Program-made: the position numbers and the translations under genes
Notes under the pieces: generated by a model
What the model saw: only the letters and a program-made list of their open reading frames with translations
Databases searched by the model: none
What the model was told of the DNA's origin: nothing
Part shown: in pieces, positions 7,934 to 16,526 of the stretch
How positions within the stretch are numbered: the stretch's first letter is position 1
Layout of the letters: every line of letters starts with the position of its first letter
Origin: Halothiobacillus sp045689735
GTDB taxonomy: Bacteria > Pseudomonadota > Gammaproteobacteria > Halothiobacillales > Halothiobacillaceae
Length of the DNA: 64,000 nucleotides
Assembly: GCF_045689735.1 (NCBI RefSeq)
Contig: NZ_CP142685.1
Coordinates: 992,001 to 1,056,000 of the forward strand
Reading direction: 5' to 3'

Positions 7934-10900
7934 GGGTACTGCGCTGGGCGATTTCTTCCGCCCGAACGACTCGGCGACTACATAGAACGCCGGTGTTACA
8001 TACAGCGTGAGGATTTGCGAGAACACGAGCCCGCCCACCACGGCAACGCCCAAGGGTTGATGTGCCTGCGCCTGCGCGCCGATGCCCAAGGCAATCGGCA
8101 GTGTGCCCAGAATCGCCGCGAGTGTGGTCATGGTGATGGGGCGAAATCGCACCGCGCAGGCATCCACAATCGCATCCACGGCAGATTCGCCTTCCCGCCG
8201 GCGGTTGATGGCAAAATCCAGCATGATGATGCCGTTCTTTTTCACCAGCCCGACCAGCATGATGATGCCGACGAAGCTGAACACATCCAGCGGCTGTTTG
8301 AACACCCACAGCGAAAACAAGGCACCAAAGCCCGCCAGGGGCAGCGCGGTGAGGATGGTGAGCGGATGGATGAAGTGCTCGTACAAAATCGCGAGAATCA
8401 CATAAATCACCAGAATGGTGACGCCGAGCAAAATCGGCAGGGTTTTGAGCGACGACTGGAACGCCTGCGCTGAGCCTGCGAACTGACCGGAAACATTCTG
8501 CGGCAGGGATTGTGCTGCCGCCGCCTCAATCGCCTGACTGACCTTATCCAGCGTATAGCCCGGTTGCAAATCGAACGAGAGGGTGACGGAGGGCAACTGG
8601 CCGTAATGCGTCAAAGACAGCGGGCCGACCCCGGTGCTGAAGCGCGTCACCGCTGACAGCGGCACCAGTGTGTTGTTACTGCCCGGCACACTGATGGCTT
8701 CCAGCGCGGAAAGATCGTTCTGATAGCGCGGGGCGAGTTGCGCGATCACTTGATATTGATTACTCGCGCCGTAGATGGTGCTGACCTGGGTGCCGCCAAA
8801 AGCGAGATTCAGCGTTTGCTCCAGCGCCTGCGAAGTCACGCCCAGCGCGGCGGCGCGGTCACGCAGAATCTCGACATTGATTTGCGGGTTGCGAATCTGC
8901 AGGCTGGTATCGACGCTGGTGACGCCGGGGATCGACCGCAGAACCGGCAGAAAATCCTTGGCGGCCTGGTTGAGCAGCGATTGATCGGTCGATTGCAGCA
9001 CGAACTGATAATTCGAGTTACTGGACAAGGCGCCAATCTGAATCGCGGGCGGTTCCATGAAAAAAATCCGGGTGGCACCCAGCAACCGGCTGGCGCGTTG
9101 CATTTCGCCCCGTAACGATTGCACCACCTGATTGGATGGCGCGCGGTCTTTGGCGGGTTTGAGCTGAATCATCATAAAGCCGACATTGCTGCCGCCCCCG
9201 CCTGCGCCGCCTTGACCTGCATTGGACATGACCGTCAGTACTGCCGGGTTTTTTTGAATCAAGGCGGCAATTTTTTGCTGCTGCGCCTTGAGATTCTCAA
9301 AGCTGATGCCTTCGGGATAACTCAGCGAGGCCATGATCATGCCGGTATCGGAGGTCGGGATGAAGCCCTTTTGCAGATGCTGGAAGAAATAGACCGCGCC
9401 ACCCAGGGAACCCAAGGCCAAAGCCAGCACCAGCCAACGGAATTTGAGCGACCAGCGCAGGCTCACGATATAACCGTGCGTGATCGCGTCGAACCCACGG
9501 CGCAACAAACTGGGGCGGCGCGCCACGGGAATGCCGCCCACCATGCGGCGCGCCGGGTCGCGCAGACGCGCCAGCAGCATCGGGGTCAGGGCGAGGGCGA
9601 CCAGGCCGGACATCAGAATGACGATGCCAATGGTCGCGCCAAACTCCAGAAACAGCCGACCCAGCAAACCGCCCATGAAAATCAGCGGCAAGAACACCGC
9701 GGCGAGCGAGAGCGTCATCGACAGAATCGTAAAACCGATCTCCCGGCTGCCATCGAGCGCGGCTTGGCGAATGGGCTTGCCCATCTCCCGATGCCGGGCG
9801 ATGTTTTCCAGCATGACCACCGCGTCATCCACCACAAAGCCAACCGCCAGAGTAAGCGCAAGCAGGGTCAGGATGTTCAGGCTATACCCGAGCAAGTGCA
9901 TGACGGCGAAGGTGCCGAGCACGGACACCGGAATCGAAATGACGGCCACCAGCGTTTGCCGCCATTGGCCGAGAAACAGCCAGATCACCGCCGCGACCAG
10001 CAGACTGGCCAGAATCAGGGTGAATTCAACTTCCTCGACGGCGGCCTGAATGTAGCTGGATTTATCGTAAATGATGCGCATCGTCATGCCGCCGGGGAGC
10101 GTGGCGTTGAGCTTAGGCAGTGCCGCGCGAATATCTTCAGCGATTTTGACGGTGTTGCTGTTGGGCTGGCGGACGATGGCCAGAATGATGCCGCGATCCT
10201 GATTGATCCAGGTCGCCCGGGTGTTCTGCATCACGCCATCTTCGGCATGACCCAATTGATCGAGGGTGATCGGGGCGCCGTTGTTATAGGCCACGATCAT
10301 GCGGTTGAATGCCGCCGCATTGCTGAGCTGACCATCCACCTTGAGGTTGTATTGCCGGGTCGGGCTTTGCAGCGTGCCTTGGGGCAGATTGCTGTTATGC
10401 GAGGCAATGGAGGAGACGAGGCTCGACAGCGACAGATTGCGCAGTTGCAGCGCATAGGGATTCAGCATGAGCCGCACGGCGTAGGTTTGTCCGCCAAAGA
10501 CCCGCACTTCCGATACGCCGGGAATCGATTGCAGCTTCACGGCCAATTGCTGTTCGGCAAAAGCATCCAATTGATACAGCGGCAAATCTGGTGCCGACAG
10601 GCCGATGAACACGATCGGGCTATCGGTGGGGTTTTGCTGCCGCACGATGGGCTGTTGCGTCATCGTGCTGGGGAAAAATCGGGACGCTTGCGTCACCGCC
10701 GCCTGCGTATCCTGCGTGGCGGCGTTGATATCCCGATTGAGATCGAATTGCAGCGTGATGCGCGTGGTGCCGGTGCTGTTGACCGAGTTCACCGATAAAA
10801 GTCCCGGAATGCCGGAAAATGCCTGCTCCATGGGCGAGGCGACGGCACTGGCCATCAGCTCCGCACTGGCACCGGGCAAGCTCGCCGAGACGGACACGGT

Positions 10901-11047
10901 GGGGAAGGCGACATCCGGTAACATCGCCACCGGCAGGGCGCGCCAGGCATACACCCCAAAAATGATCAGCGCGAGGAACAGCACGGTGCTCATTACGGGG
11001 CGCTCGATAAACGGCGCGGCGAGGTTGTGTTTCATCAAAGTGCTCAT
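7922..11047 (-). CDS. RND-family efflux pump inner-membrane subunit (AcrB/MdtBC-like)
   Basis: A 1041-residue resistance-nodulation-division transporter. The N-terminus (APFIERPVMSTVLFLAL) is a typical first helix, followed by the large periplasmic loop. The proton-relay pair D407-D408 (VVDDAVVMLENI) in helix 4 and the lysine in VGLVKKNGIIMLDF of helix 10 are intact, which places it with drug/hydrophobe exporters (HAE1 type) rather than heavy-metal pumps. GGAG lies about 10 bases before the ATG. It is the third gene of an operon with an outer-membrane factor and an adaptor. Substrate is unknown. Confidence 0.93.
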   Translation of the reverse strand: MSTLMKHNLAAPFIERPVMSTVLFLALIIFGVYAWRALPVAMLPDVAFPTVSVSASLPGASAELMASAVASPMEQAFSGIPGLLSVNSVNSTGTTRITLQFDLNRDINAATQDTQAAVTQASRFFPSTMTQQPIVRQQNPTDSPIVFIGLSAPDLPLYQLDAFAEQQLAVKLQSIPGVSEVRVFGGQTYAVRLMLNPYALQLRNLSLSSLVSSIASHNSNLPQGTLQSPTRQYNLKVDGQLSNAAAFNRMIVAYNNGAPITLDQLGHAEDGVMQNTRATWINQDRGIILAIVRQPNSNTVKIAEDIRAALPKLNATLPGGMTMRIIYDKSSYIQAAVEEVEFTLILASLLVAAVIWLFLGQWRQTLVAVISIPVSVLGTFAVMHLLGYSLNILTLLALTLAVGFVVDDAVVMLENIARHREMGKPIRQAALDGSREIGFTILSMTLSLAAVFLPLIFMGGLLGRLFLEFGATIGIVILMSGLVALALTPMLLARLRDPARRMVGGIPVARRPSLLRRGFDAITHGYIVSLRWSLKFRWLVLALALGSLGGAVYFFQHLQKGFIPTSDTGMIMASLSYPEGISFENLKAQQQKIAALIQKNPAVLTVMSNAGQGGAGGGGSNVGFMMIQLKPAKDRAPSNQVVQSLRGEMQRASRLLGATRIFFMEPPAIQIGALSSNSNYQFVLQSTDQSLLNQAAKDFLPVLRSIPGVTSVDTSLQIRNPQINVEILRDRAAALGVTSQALEQTLNLAFGGTQVSTIYGASNQYQVIAQLAPRYQNDLSALEAISVPGSNNTLVPLSAVTRFSTGVGPLSLTHYGQLPSVTLSFDLQPGYTLDKVSQAIEAAAAQSLPQNVSGQFAGSAQAFQSSLKTLPILLGVTILVIYVILAILYEHFIHPLTILTALPLAGFGALFSLWVFKQPLDVFSFVGIIMLVGLVKKNGIIMLDFAINRRREGESAVDAIVDACAVRFRPITMTTLAAILGTLPIALGIGAQAQAHQPLGVAVVGGLVFSQILTLYVTPAFYVVAESFGRKKSPSAVPLTQ

Positions 11048-11087
11048 TGCGCTGGGCTCCGGTCAGCAGAGTTGAGTGGTGCTGGCG

Positions 11088-12455
11088 TCACGGATGCCCA
11101 ACCGGGGGATGCGCGCCTTCCGGGGTTCGCGCCTCGCCCGTCGGCCGGGGTTCGGCGGGTTCCGGGCGGGCGATTTCAATGGCGCTGCCCGGTGCAATCC
11201 GGCTCGGCAGGGGATAAATCACCTGGGCATCTGCCGGTAGTGCATCCGCCGGTAACACGGCGTGCATTCCTTCGGTGCGCAGGGGTTTGACGGGCACCAT
11301 CTCCGCCTTGCCCTGTTTGGCGACCAGCACATAATCCCCTTGGTCACTCAGTTGAACAGCGGCTGCGGGAATGAGTTGAGCGTTGCTGATTTGCCCCAAG
11401 GTGAGTTGCGCGGTGACAAACTGCCCCGGCCAAAGTGTGCCCTGAAGATTATCAATCGTCCCTTGCAGGCGAATGGTGCCGGTGGTGGTGCTGATGCTGT
11501 TATCGACAAAACTGAGCACGCCCTGGCTGATCTGCCGGATGGCGTGCTCATCGAGAATGGTAATCGCTGGCGCTTTTTCCTGCGCCGAACCCGGCTGTTG
11601 TTGACCGAAGCCCGGCCATTCCTGCCGCAAGGGTTCGAGCACCGCCTGCGGCAGACTGAAATTGACTAACAGCACCCGGTTGGAGACCAGCGTCGTCAGC
11701 GCGGTATTGTTGGCGACGACGAGGTTCCCCGGTTGCAGGGTGATTTCCCCCAGTCGGCCATCGATCGGGGCGCGAATCACCGTGTAGCCCAGGTTGATCC
11801 GCGCGGTTTCGATGGCCGCATCATCCTGCGCCAGCTGTGCCTGCGCCGCATTGGCGGTAGCGACGGCCTGATCGAACGATTGGCGCGTGACATATTCCTT
11901 TTTCACCAAAGGGGTAAGCTGTTTGACCTGTTGTTCGGCATAGCGCAGCTGCGCGGCATCGCCCACCCGTTTGGCTTCAGCAGAGCGCAGCGCCGTGCGA
12001 AAGGGCTGATCGTCCAGCGTAAACAGCAGCGTGCCTTTCGTGACTTGTTGCCCGGAGCGCACATGCACGGATTCGATGGTGCCGCTGACTTGCGGGGTGA
12101 GCGTGACGGCATTCGGGCTGGCGAGTGTGCCGGCGGCAGTCATGGTGATGGGTACCGTGGCGATTTCTGGCGTCACGACGCTGACTTTGAGCGGGCCGCC
12201 CATCATCGACGCAAAGCGGTTGCCTTGGTTATGCCCATGCCCCGGTTTTTCCGCCCCTTTTTCTGGCGATTTCCCCGGCGACTTTTCCTGCGGGTGCGTG
12301 GCTCCGGAGGGCTGAGATGCATCGCTGGTCGGATGGGAATTGCCACAAGCAGTCAACATCAGCGCCGCTGCCGCGCTGAGCAGTAAGCCCGCAGTTCGGC
12401 CGAGGGGGTGTTTGAATAAAGGAATCGGTGTCAGACGCATCATGGCAAAGCTCAT
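11088..12455 (-). CDS. RND efflux periplasmic adaptor subunit, lipoprotein
   Basis: A 455-residue membrane-fusion protein that bridges the RND pump and the outer-membrane channel. The N-terminus has a lipoprotein signal with lipobox LTAC (LLLSAAAALMLTACGN), so it should be anchored to the inner membrane by lipid. Next comes a Pro/Lys/Gly-rich linker, then the lipoyl half-motif TLTPQVSGTIESVHVRSGQ, a coiled-coil hairpin (about residues 160-220) and the second lipoyl half VIRAPIDGRLGEITLQPGN. The start at 12455 lacks a strong ribosome site; ATGs five and six codons in are alternatives. It follows the outer-membrane gene by 8 bases. Confidence 0.92.
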   Translation of the reverse strand: MSFAMMRLTPIPLFKHPLGRTAGLLLSAAAALMLTACGNSHPTSDASQPSGATHPQEKSPGKSPEKGAEKPGHGHNQGNRFASMMGGPLKVSVVTPEIATVPITMTAAGTLASPNAVTLTPQVSGTIESVHVRSGQQVTKGTLLFTLDDQPFRTALRSAEAKRVGDAAQLRYAEQQVKQLTPLVKKEYVTRQSFDQAVATANAAQAQLAQDDAAIETARINLGYTVIRAPIDGRLGEITLQPGNLVVANNTALTTLVSNRVLLVNFSLPQAVLEPLRQEWPGFGQQQPGSAQEKAPAITILDEHAIRQISQGVLSFVDNSISTTTGTIRLQGTIDNLQGTLWPGQFVTAQLTLGQISNAQLIPAAAVQLSDQGDYVLVAKQGKAEMVPVKPLRTEGMHAVLPADALPADAQVIYPLPSRIAPGSAIEIARPEPAEPRPTGEARTPEGAHPPVGHP

Positions 12456-12463
12456 GTCAAGGC

Positions 12464-13987
12464 TCAGGGCAACGGGGCGGAGGGTGGGGGCAGGAGGGGC
12501 ATGGTCGAAGCGGCATCAACCGGCGGCTGAACCGGGTCAGGCAGTGCCGTTTGGTGGTGATCGGTTGAGTCCAGCGTGCCAATGGCAGCGCCCAGCTTCG
12601 CCAGCGCGCTGTAGGCATTCAACGCATTTTGCGCGAGGGTGACCTCGGCGCTGGCCTGGGTGTTCTGTGCGGTCAATAAATCCTGAATCGTGGCGTAGCC
12701 AACCTGATACTGCGCCTGCACGGCCTTGAGCGCCTCGGTGGCATTTTCGACCTGGGCGCGGGCGCCGGGAATCCCCGCGACAGCGCCTTGAAAGCTGTAG
12801 TACGCCTGCCAGACCGCCAGCGTGGTGGCTTGGTAGGTCACATCGCGGGTGGCGAGGGCGTTGGCCAGCTTGGCTTGAGCGGCAAGCGTTTGATACTGAT
12901 TGGCAAAGCCGGTGAAAATAGGCACCGACAACGACAACCCAATGCTGTTGGTTTGTGCCTGCCCTTGTCCTTGCTGATAGCGCAATCCCTGATTGGCTGA
13001 GAGAGAAATCGTCGGCCAATTCGCGCGTTCGGCCTGTTCAACCCCCGCATGAGCCGCTGCGACATTGGCATCAGCGGCTTGCAAGGCGGGATTACGAACC
13101 ACGGCGTCCCGGAGCAACTGCTGCACATTCTGCTGCAAGCTGGGCAAGGCCACGGCATCGAGTGGCGCCAGATTGATGACCGTATCCACCGGCCAGCCCA
13201 CGGCCTGAGCCAGTGTACCGAGGTTCTGGATCCGGGTTTGCCGAGCCGTTGCCAGCGTGCTTTCCGCTTGCGCCAAGGCCGCCTTGGCTTGGTATAGATC
13301 GCTCACCGTCGCCTGGCCGGAACGGTATCTCGCCTGCGCGGCATCCAGCGCGCGTTGGGCGTTCGCGACGGATTGTTCGTTGACCTTGATCAGTACCCGA
13401 TCGGCCAACGATTGGTAGTACGCCACGGCTACATTTTGCAGTACCGTTTGAACCGTTTGATTCTGGTTGAAGCGGGCTACGGCGGTATTGGCCTTGGCCG
13501 AAGCGAGCGCGGCGTCCCGTTGGCCAAAATCCCAGAGTAGCCACGACAGGCTCAGATTCGGGGATAACACCCGCTGCTGCGGAATGCTGAATCCGGTTGA
13601 GGTGGTGCTTTGCGATTGGGTGGCATTCACGCTGGCAGAAAGCCTAGGCAACCAGGCGGCTTCGGCACTGCCCACGGCGGCACTCGCGGCCTGCACATTC
13701 GCCCAGCCCGCAGCGGTTTGCGGATTGTTTTGCAGAGCCAGTGCCGAGAGTTCTGCCAGGGAATAATCGTGATCGGCCTTGGCACGGGTTGTCAGGGTGG
13801 GTGCTGGAATCGGTCGCAGCGGGGTGGATTGTACGACCTTGCTGTTCGTCGCCATATCGCCGGGCATGACACGGAATGGGTCAGAGAAATCACGAGCGGC
13901 CGCCGGCGCACTCATAATCAAGAGCACGGCCATCCAGCCCAGCGGTCGCGGTTTGGGCGGTTTACCCTGTTCAGCGGCTTTTTTCAA
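12464..13987 (-). CDS. TolC-like outer membrane efflux protein
   Basis: An outer-membrane factor with two tandem OEP repeats, visible in the coiled-coil alanine/glutamine-rich halves (SLADRVLIKVNEQSVANAQ and QGAVAGIPGARAQVENATEA). I chose TTG at 13987 because GAGAGG precedes it by 6 bases and it gives a compact signal peptide: a basic stretch, then WMAVLLIMSAPAAA. An upstream TTG at 14020 would overlap the preceding terminator's T-run. It is the first gene of the efflux operon and forms the trimeric exit duct for the adaptor and pump that follow. Confidence 0.88.
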   Translation of the reverse strand: MKKAAEQGKPPKPRPLGWMAVLLIMSAPAAARDFSDPFRVMPGDMATNSKVVQSTPLRPIPAPTLTTRAKADHDYSLAELSALALQNNPQTAAGWANVQAASAAVGSAEAAWLPRLSASVNATQSQSTTSTGFSIPQQRVLSPNLSLSWLLWDFGQRDAALASAKANTAVARFNQNQTVQTVLQNVAVAYYQSLADRVLIKVNEQSVANAQRALDAAQARYRSGQATVSDLYQAKAALAQAESTLATARQTRIQNLGTLAQAVGWPVDTVINLAPLDAVALPSLQQNVQQLLRDAVVRNPALQAADANVAAAHAGVEQAERANWPTISLSANQGLRYQQGQGQAQTNSIGLSLSVPIFTGFANQYQTLAAQAKLANALATRDVTYQATTLAVWQAYYSFQGAVAGIPGARAQVENATEALKAVQAQYQVGYATIQDLLTAQNTQASAEVTLAQNALNAYSALAKLGAAIGTLDSTDHHQTALPDPVQPPVDAASTMPLLPPPSAPLP

Positions 13988-14027
13988 AAGGAGCCTCTCG
14001 ATTTTCGGGAGATCAATCAAAACGAAA

Positions 14028-14048
14028 GAGCCGAATAGTTTTCGGCTC
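14028..14048 (-). terminator. Rho-independent terminator before the efflux operon
   Basis: On the minus strand the hairpin GAGCCGA-(7)-TCGGCTC is followed by TTTCGTTTTG. It lies downstream of the small exported protein gene at 14148-14525 and just upstream of the efflux operon, separating the two transcripts. Confidence 0.7.
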
Positions 14049-14147
14049 CGTGGACGGCGACTCTGATCGATGCGTACGGCGTTCGAAGCGCGGCATCAAC
14101 CGGAGAAGTGTAGCAGCCCGCCGTCTCGGGTATGAGCGCTGGCCGAA

Positions 14148-14525
14148 TCAATCGCGATCCCAATGGCGACGATCGTGATCGTCGTCATCCCAGTGGCGAT
14201 GATGATGGCGATGCCGTGGGGCTTGCCAGTAGCCGGGCTGCCAAATCCAGCCGGCATGGCGTGCCCAGACCCAGCGCCCCGGCACCCAATCGCCGCGCCC
14301 GTAAACCTCGGGCGGGGCATACCGTGGCGGCTGATACATCGGCGGCGGGGGCGGGTAACCGGGTCCGACCATCACGCCGGGCATCCCGAGATATAACGAG
14401 AAACGGCCATCTGCCCGGGCATCTGGCAAGGTGGCCAGTGTGGCGAACAGCATCAAAACACCAAAAAAACTGACCACAGTCGCGCGATACCGGATCAGGA
14501 TGGCTGCGCGAATCGAAGTGTGCAT
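14148..14525 (-). CDS. Small exported YXWXGXW-type repeat protein with His/Asp-rich tail
   Basis: A 125-residue protein with an N-terminal secretion signal (VVSFFGVLMLFATLATLPDARA), a proline/tyrosine-rich stretch, and tandem tryptophan repeats of the form WVPGRWVWARHAGWIWQPGYW, as in YXWXGXW-repeat proteins of unknown function. The extreme C-terminus is dominated by His, Asp and Arg (RHRHHHRHWDDDDHDRRHWD), which might bind metal ions (inference). The start at 14525 is set by GGGAGGAAAC before the ATG. It lies downstream of a related lipoprotein gene on the same strand. Confidence 0.7.
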   Translation of the reverse strand: MHTSIRAAILIRYRATVVSFFGVLMLFATLATLPDARADGRFSLYLGMPGVMVGPGYPPPPPMYQPPRYAPPEVYGRGDWVPGRWVWARHAGWIWQPGYWQAPRHRHHHRHWDDDDHDRRHWDRD

Positions 14526-14601
14526 GATGTTTCCTCCCAGTAGTTTTTTAGGGAAATGCTCAGTCAATTAGCATGATCTCGGGGCTTAGTGCTGCGCGGG
14601 C

Positions 14602-14973
14602 TTAACGCCAGCGTCCATCGTGCCAATACCAATGTCCGTGGCGCTCATCCCAATGTCCGGGCGCCCAATCCGCGCGCGGGTGCGGTGGGCGTCCCCAGTA
14701 GCCTTCACGCCACACCCAGCGGTCGTGCCAGACCCAGCGCCCCGGTAGCCAAACCGCGCCGAAGAAGGGGGCGACCCCTACCACTTCGACCCGAGGTGGG
14801 GGCGGAGCCATCGGCGCGACGACGGCGCCGCTGACCACTGTGCCGCTTTCGTAGGTATAGCTTGAAGCCGGATACACCGCGCAGGCACTCAAGCTGAGGC
14901 CGCTCAGGATCAAGGCACCGATCAGCACTCGGCGCCCAGTGGATGGCGTGTTTGCGATGCGGCGTGTGTTCAT
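14602..14973 (-). CDS. YXWXGXW-type repeat lipoprotein
   Basis: A 123-residue lipoprotein with signal LIGALILSGLSLSACAV (lipobox LSAC), a proline-rich spacer, then tryptophan repeats WLPGRWVWHDRWVWREGYW and DWAPGHWDERHGHWYWHDG related to those of the next gene. The pair probably arose by duplication. The frame extends upstream, but AGGGGG before the double ATG supports a start at 14973 (or 14976). Function is unknown; such proteins sit in the cell envelope. It is divergent from ratA. Confidence 0.7.
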   Translation of the reverse strand: MNTRRIANTPSTGRRVLIGALILSGLSLSACAVYPASSYTYESGTVVSGAVVAPMAPPPPRVEVVGVAPFFGAVWLPGRWVWHDRWVWREGYWGRPPHPRADWAPGHWDERHGHWYWHDGRWR

Positions 14974-15156
14974 CATTTCCCCCTGCTGGTTTTGCTTTGA
15001 TTGCAGCCTAAGAAAATCAGCACCCAAAAAATAGCAGTATTTGGTAAATGACTTGTAACGGCGGGCAGCGGCCCGTTTGATTTCGTTCATTGTTACACTT
15101 AGCCGAGAATTTCCTCCCCCGGCACGGTCATCGGGTTCGGGGCTTATGGGGTCAGC

Positions 15157-15618
15157 ATGTCGCAAGAGATCAGTCGTCACCTCCGCGTTCCCTACACGGC
15201 CGGGCAAATGTACGCCCTAGTAAACGATGTGGCCGCCTATCCAAAATTTCTGCCCTGGTGTGATTCGGCACGGGTGCTGCGCGAAATCCCGGAGGAAATG
15301 GACGCCCGCATCGGGATGAAACTCGGCGCTTTCCACAAATCCTTTGCCACGCGTAATCGGAACGAGCCAGGCAAAAAAATTGAGGTCAGCTTACTCGATG
15401 GCCCATTCAAATCGCTGCAGGGTGCCTGGTCGTTTCATGATCTGCCCGACGGCGGCTCCATCATCCGGCTCAACATGCAGTTTGAATTTTCGACTCGGCT
15501 GGTGGAACTGGCAATTGGCCCGATATTCCGTGAGATCGTCCGCAACCTTATTCAAGCCTTTGAACAGCGCGCACAAGCAGTGTATGGCACGGCGCCAGTC
15601 CATGGAGAGAACGCATGA
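15157..15618 (+). CDS. ratA: RatA family START/COQ10-like protein
   Basis: A 153-residue single-domain START/polyketide-cyclase fold protein. VPYTAGQMYALVNDVAAYPKFLPWC is the family's N-terminal hallmark, and SLLDGPFKSLQGAWSF and the C-terminal amphipathic helix (IFREIVRNLIQAFEQRA) also match. E. coli RatA has been described as a ribosome-association toxin, whereas the eukaryotic relative Coq10 binds ubiquinone; the true role here is uncertain. It overlaps the rnfH-like gene by the usual ATGA. The frequent divergent neighbour smpB is absent. Confidence 0.88.
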   Translation: MSQEISRHLRVPYTAGQMYALVNDVAAYPKFLPWCDSARVLREIPEEMDARIGMKLGAFHKSFATRNRNEPGKKIEVSLLDGPFKSLQGAWSFHDLPDGGSIIRLNMQFEFSTRLVELAIGPIFREIVRNLIQAFEQRAQAVYGTAPVHGENA

Positions 15619-15920
15619 ATCCTCCTGATTCAGCGGCGATGATTCCGGTTGAAGTGGCCTATGCCCGCCCAGACCGACAGGTAATTCTGACCGTTTCCGT
15701 CCCCGCAGATGCCACGGCACAACAAGCGATTGAACGCAGTGGAATACTGGCTCAATTTCCAGAAATTGATCTCAGCAAAAACAAAATCGGAATTTTTTCG
15801 CGCCTCGTGCCACTAACACAGTCGCTGCAGGCACAAGATCGGATAGAAATTTATCGGGCATTGATTGCCGATCCCAAGGCCGCACGCCGTGAACGAGCAG
15901 CGCGCGCCGAGGACGAATGA
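15615..15920 (+). CDS. rnfH: RnfH family ubiquitin-like protein (RatB)
   Basis: A 101-residue beta-grasp protein of the RnfH family: PVEVAYARPDRQVILTVSVP, then IDLSKNKIGIFSRLVPLTQSLQAQDRIEIYRALIADPKAARR, whose last part is the family signature. Function is unknown; it is the standard partner of ratA. It is translationally coupled to ratA (ATGA overlap) with GGAGA before the start. Confidence 0.9.
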   Translation: MNPPDSAAMIPVEVAYARPDRQVILTVSVPADATAQQAIERSGILAQFPEIDLSKNKIGIFSRLVPLTQSLQAQDRIEIYRALIADPKAARRERAARAEDE

Positions 15921-16289
15921 GCTCGGAATGGGTTCAGGTTGTTAGCCTAGATACCTCAACACGGCAACGACATCAGGGCACATCGAAAAACCTACTGCGC
16001 GAACGGATCGCGGCGTCGTTTCCTCCCTCGCCCCGCGCCTATCTACTTAATATGTCTAGTTGATATGTCTAGGGGATTCGCTGCGGGACTCCTTGCACTC
16101 TGTCCGCTCGTGACGGTTTTTCGAGGTGCCCATCAGTCATTGATTCGCTGAGTCCGTCGCGGGCGTGAAGAAGAGCCATGCGTACGCCCAACCGCGACAG
16201 GGCTTGCCGAATAAATCCAAGGCCGGATTTATTCAGAATTTCCCTTGGGGGAGAGCCATTTCTCGGTGGCGTGGAATTCAAGCCACGCG
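15921..16289. other. Gene-poor stretch with short repeats and hairpins
   Basis: No convincing gene is present. The stretch holds a direct repeat ATATGTCTAG at 16050-16059 and 16063-16072, a 10-bp hairpin at 16209-16234, and a GCGTGG/CCACGC hairpin at 16269-16288 right after the YjfB stop. A 70-codon minus-strand open frame (16069-16281) has no recognisable domain or ribosome site. The mixture looks like degenerate or element-derived DNA. Confidence 0.5.
16209..16234. repeat. 10-bp perfect inverted repeat
   Basis: GAATAAATCC and GGATTTATTC form perfect arms around a 6-base loop (AAGGCC). There is no T-run on either side, so it does not look like a standard terminator. It could be part of a decayed repeat element. 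Confidence 0.6.
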
Positions 16290-16511
16290 TTAAGCGGATA
16301 GATTGACTACGCTGCCCAGGGTGTCGCTAGGATTATTACTGCCGCCTAAGGGGGTGGTCTGAGCGACGCTGTTAATCAGCGGTAATACGCTTTGCGCCTG
16401 CGCTTCCATGGATTTTTTCAGCATGGCGATTTGTGCTGCCTGCTGCACTTGAGATTGCGTGGTCGCGGCAGAAAGCTGGGTAATGCTGCTGATGGTTGAA
16501 TCCATACTCAT
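16290..16511 (-). CDS. YjfB-like putative motility protein
   Basis: A 73-residue protein resembling the YjfB motility family (Pfam PF14070): a short polar N-terminus followed by an amphipathic helix rich in Gln, Ala and Met (QVQQAAQIAMLKKSMEAQAQ), then SVLPLINSV. In Bacillus the founding member belongs to the sigma-D motility regulon; its function is unknown. A clear AGGAGG site lies upstream. It is only 15 bases downstream of the metal exporter gene, though I see no functional link between them. Confidence 0.65.
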   Translation of the reverse strand: MSMDSTISSITQLSAATTQSQVQQAAQIAMLKKSMEAQAQSVLPLINSVAQTTPLGGSNNPSDTLGSVVNLSA

Positions 16512-16526
16512 AAAAATGCCTCCTGA

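Noticed and set aside
9119..10798. 559-codon plus-strand open frame opposite the RND pump gene
   Set aside because: It lies wholly antisense to a well-supported transporter gene; its composition (rich in His, Gln, Arg, Asp) is typical of an antisense shadow in GC-rich DNA and no domain is recognisable.
16069..16281. 70-codon minus-strand open frame downstream of yjfB
   Set aside because: No ribosome site, no recognisable domain, and it spans hairpins; treated as part of a degenerate stretch.
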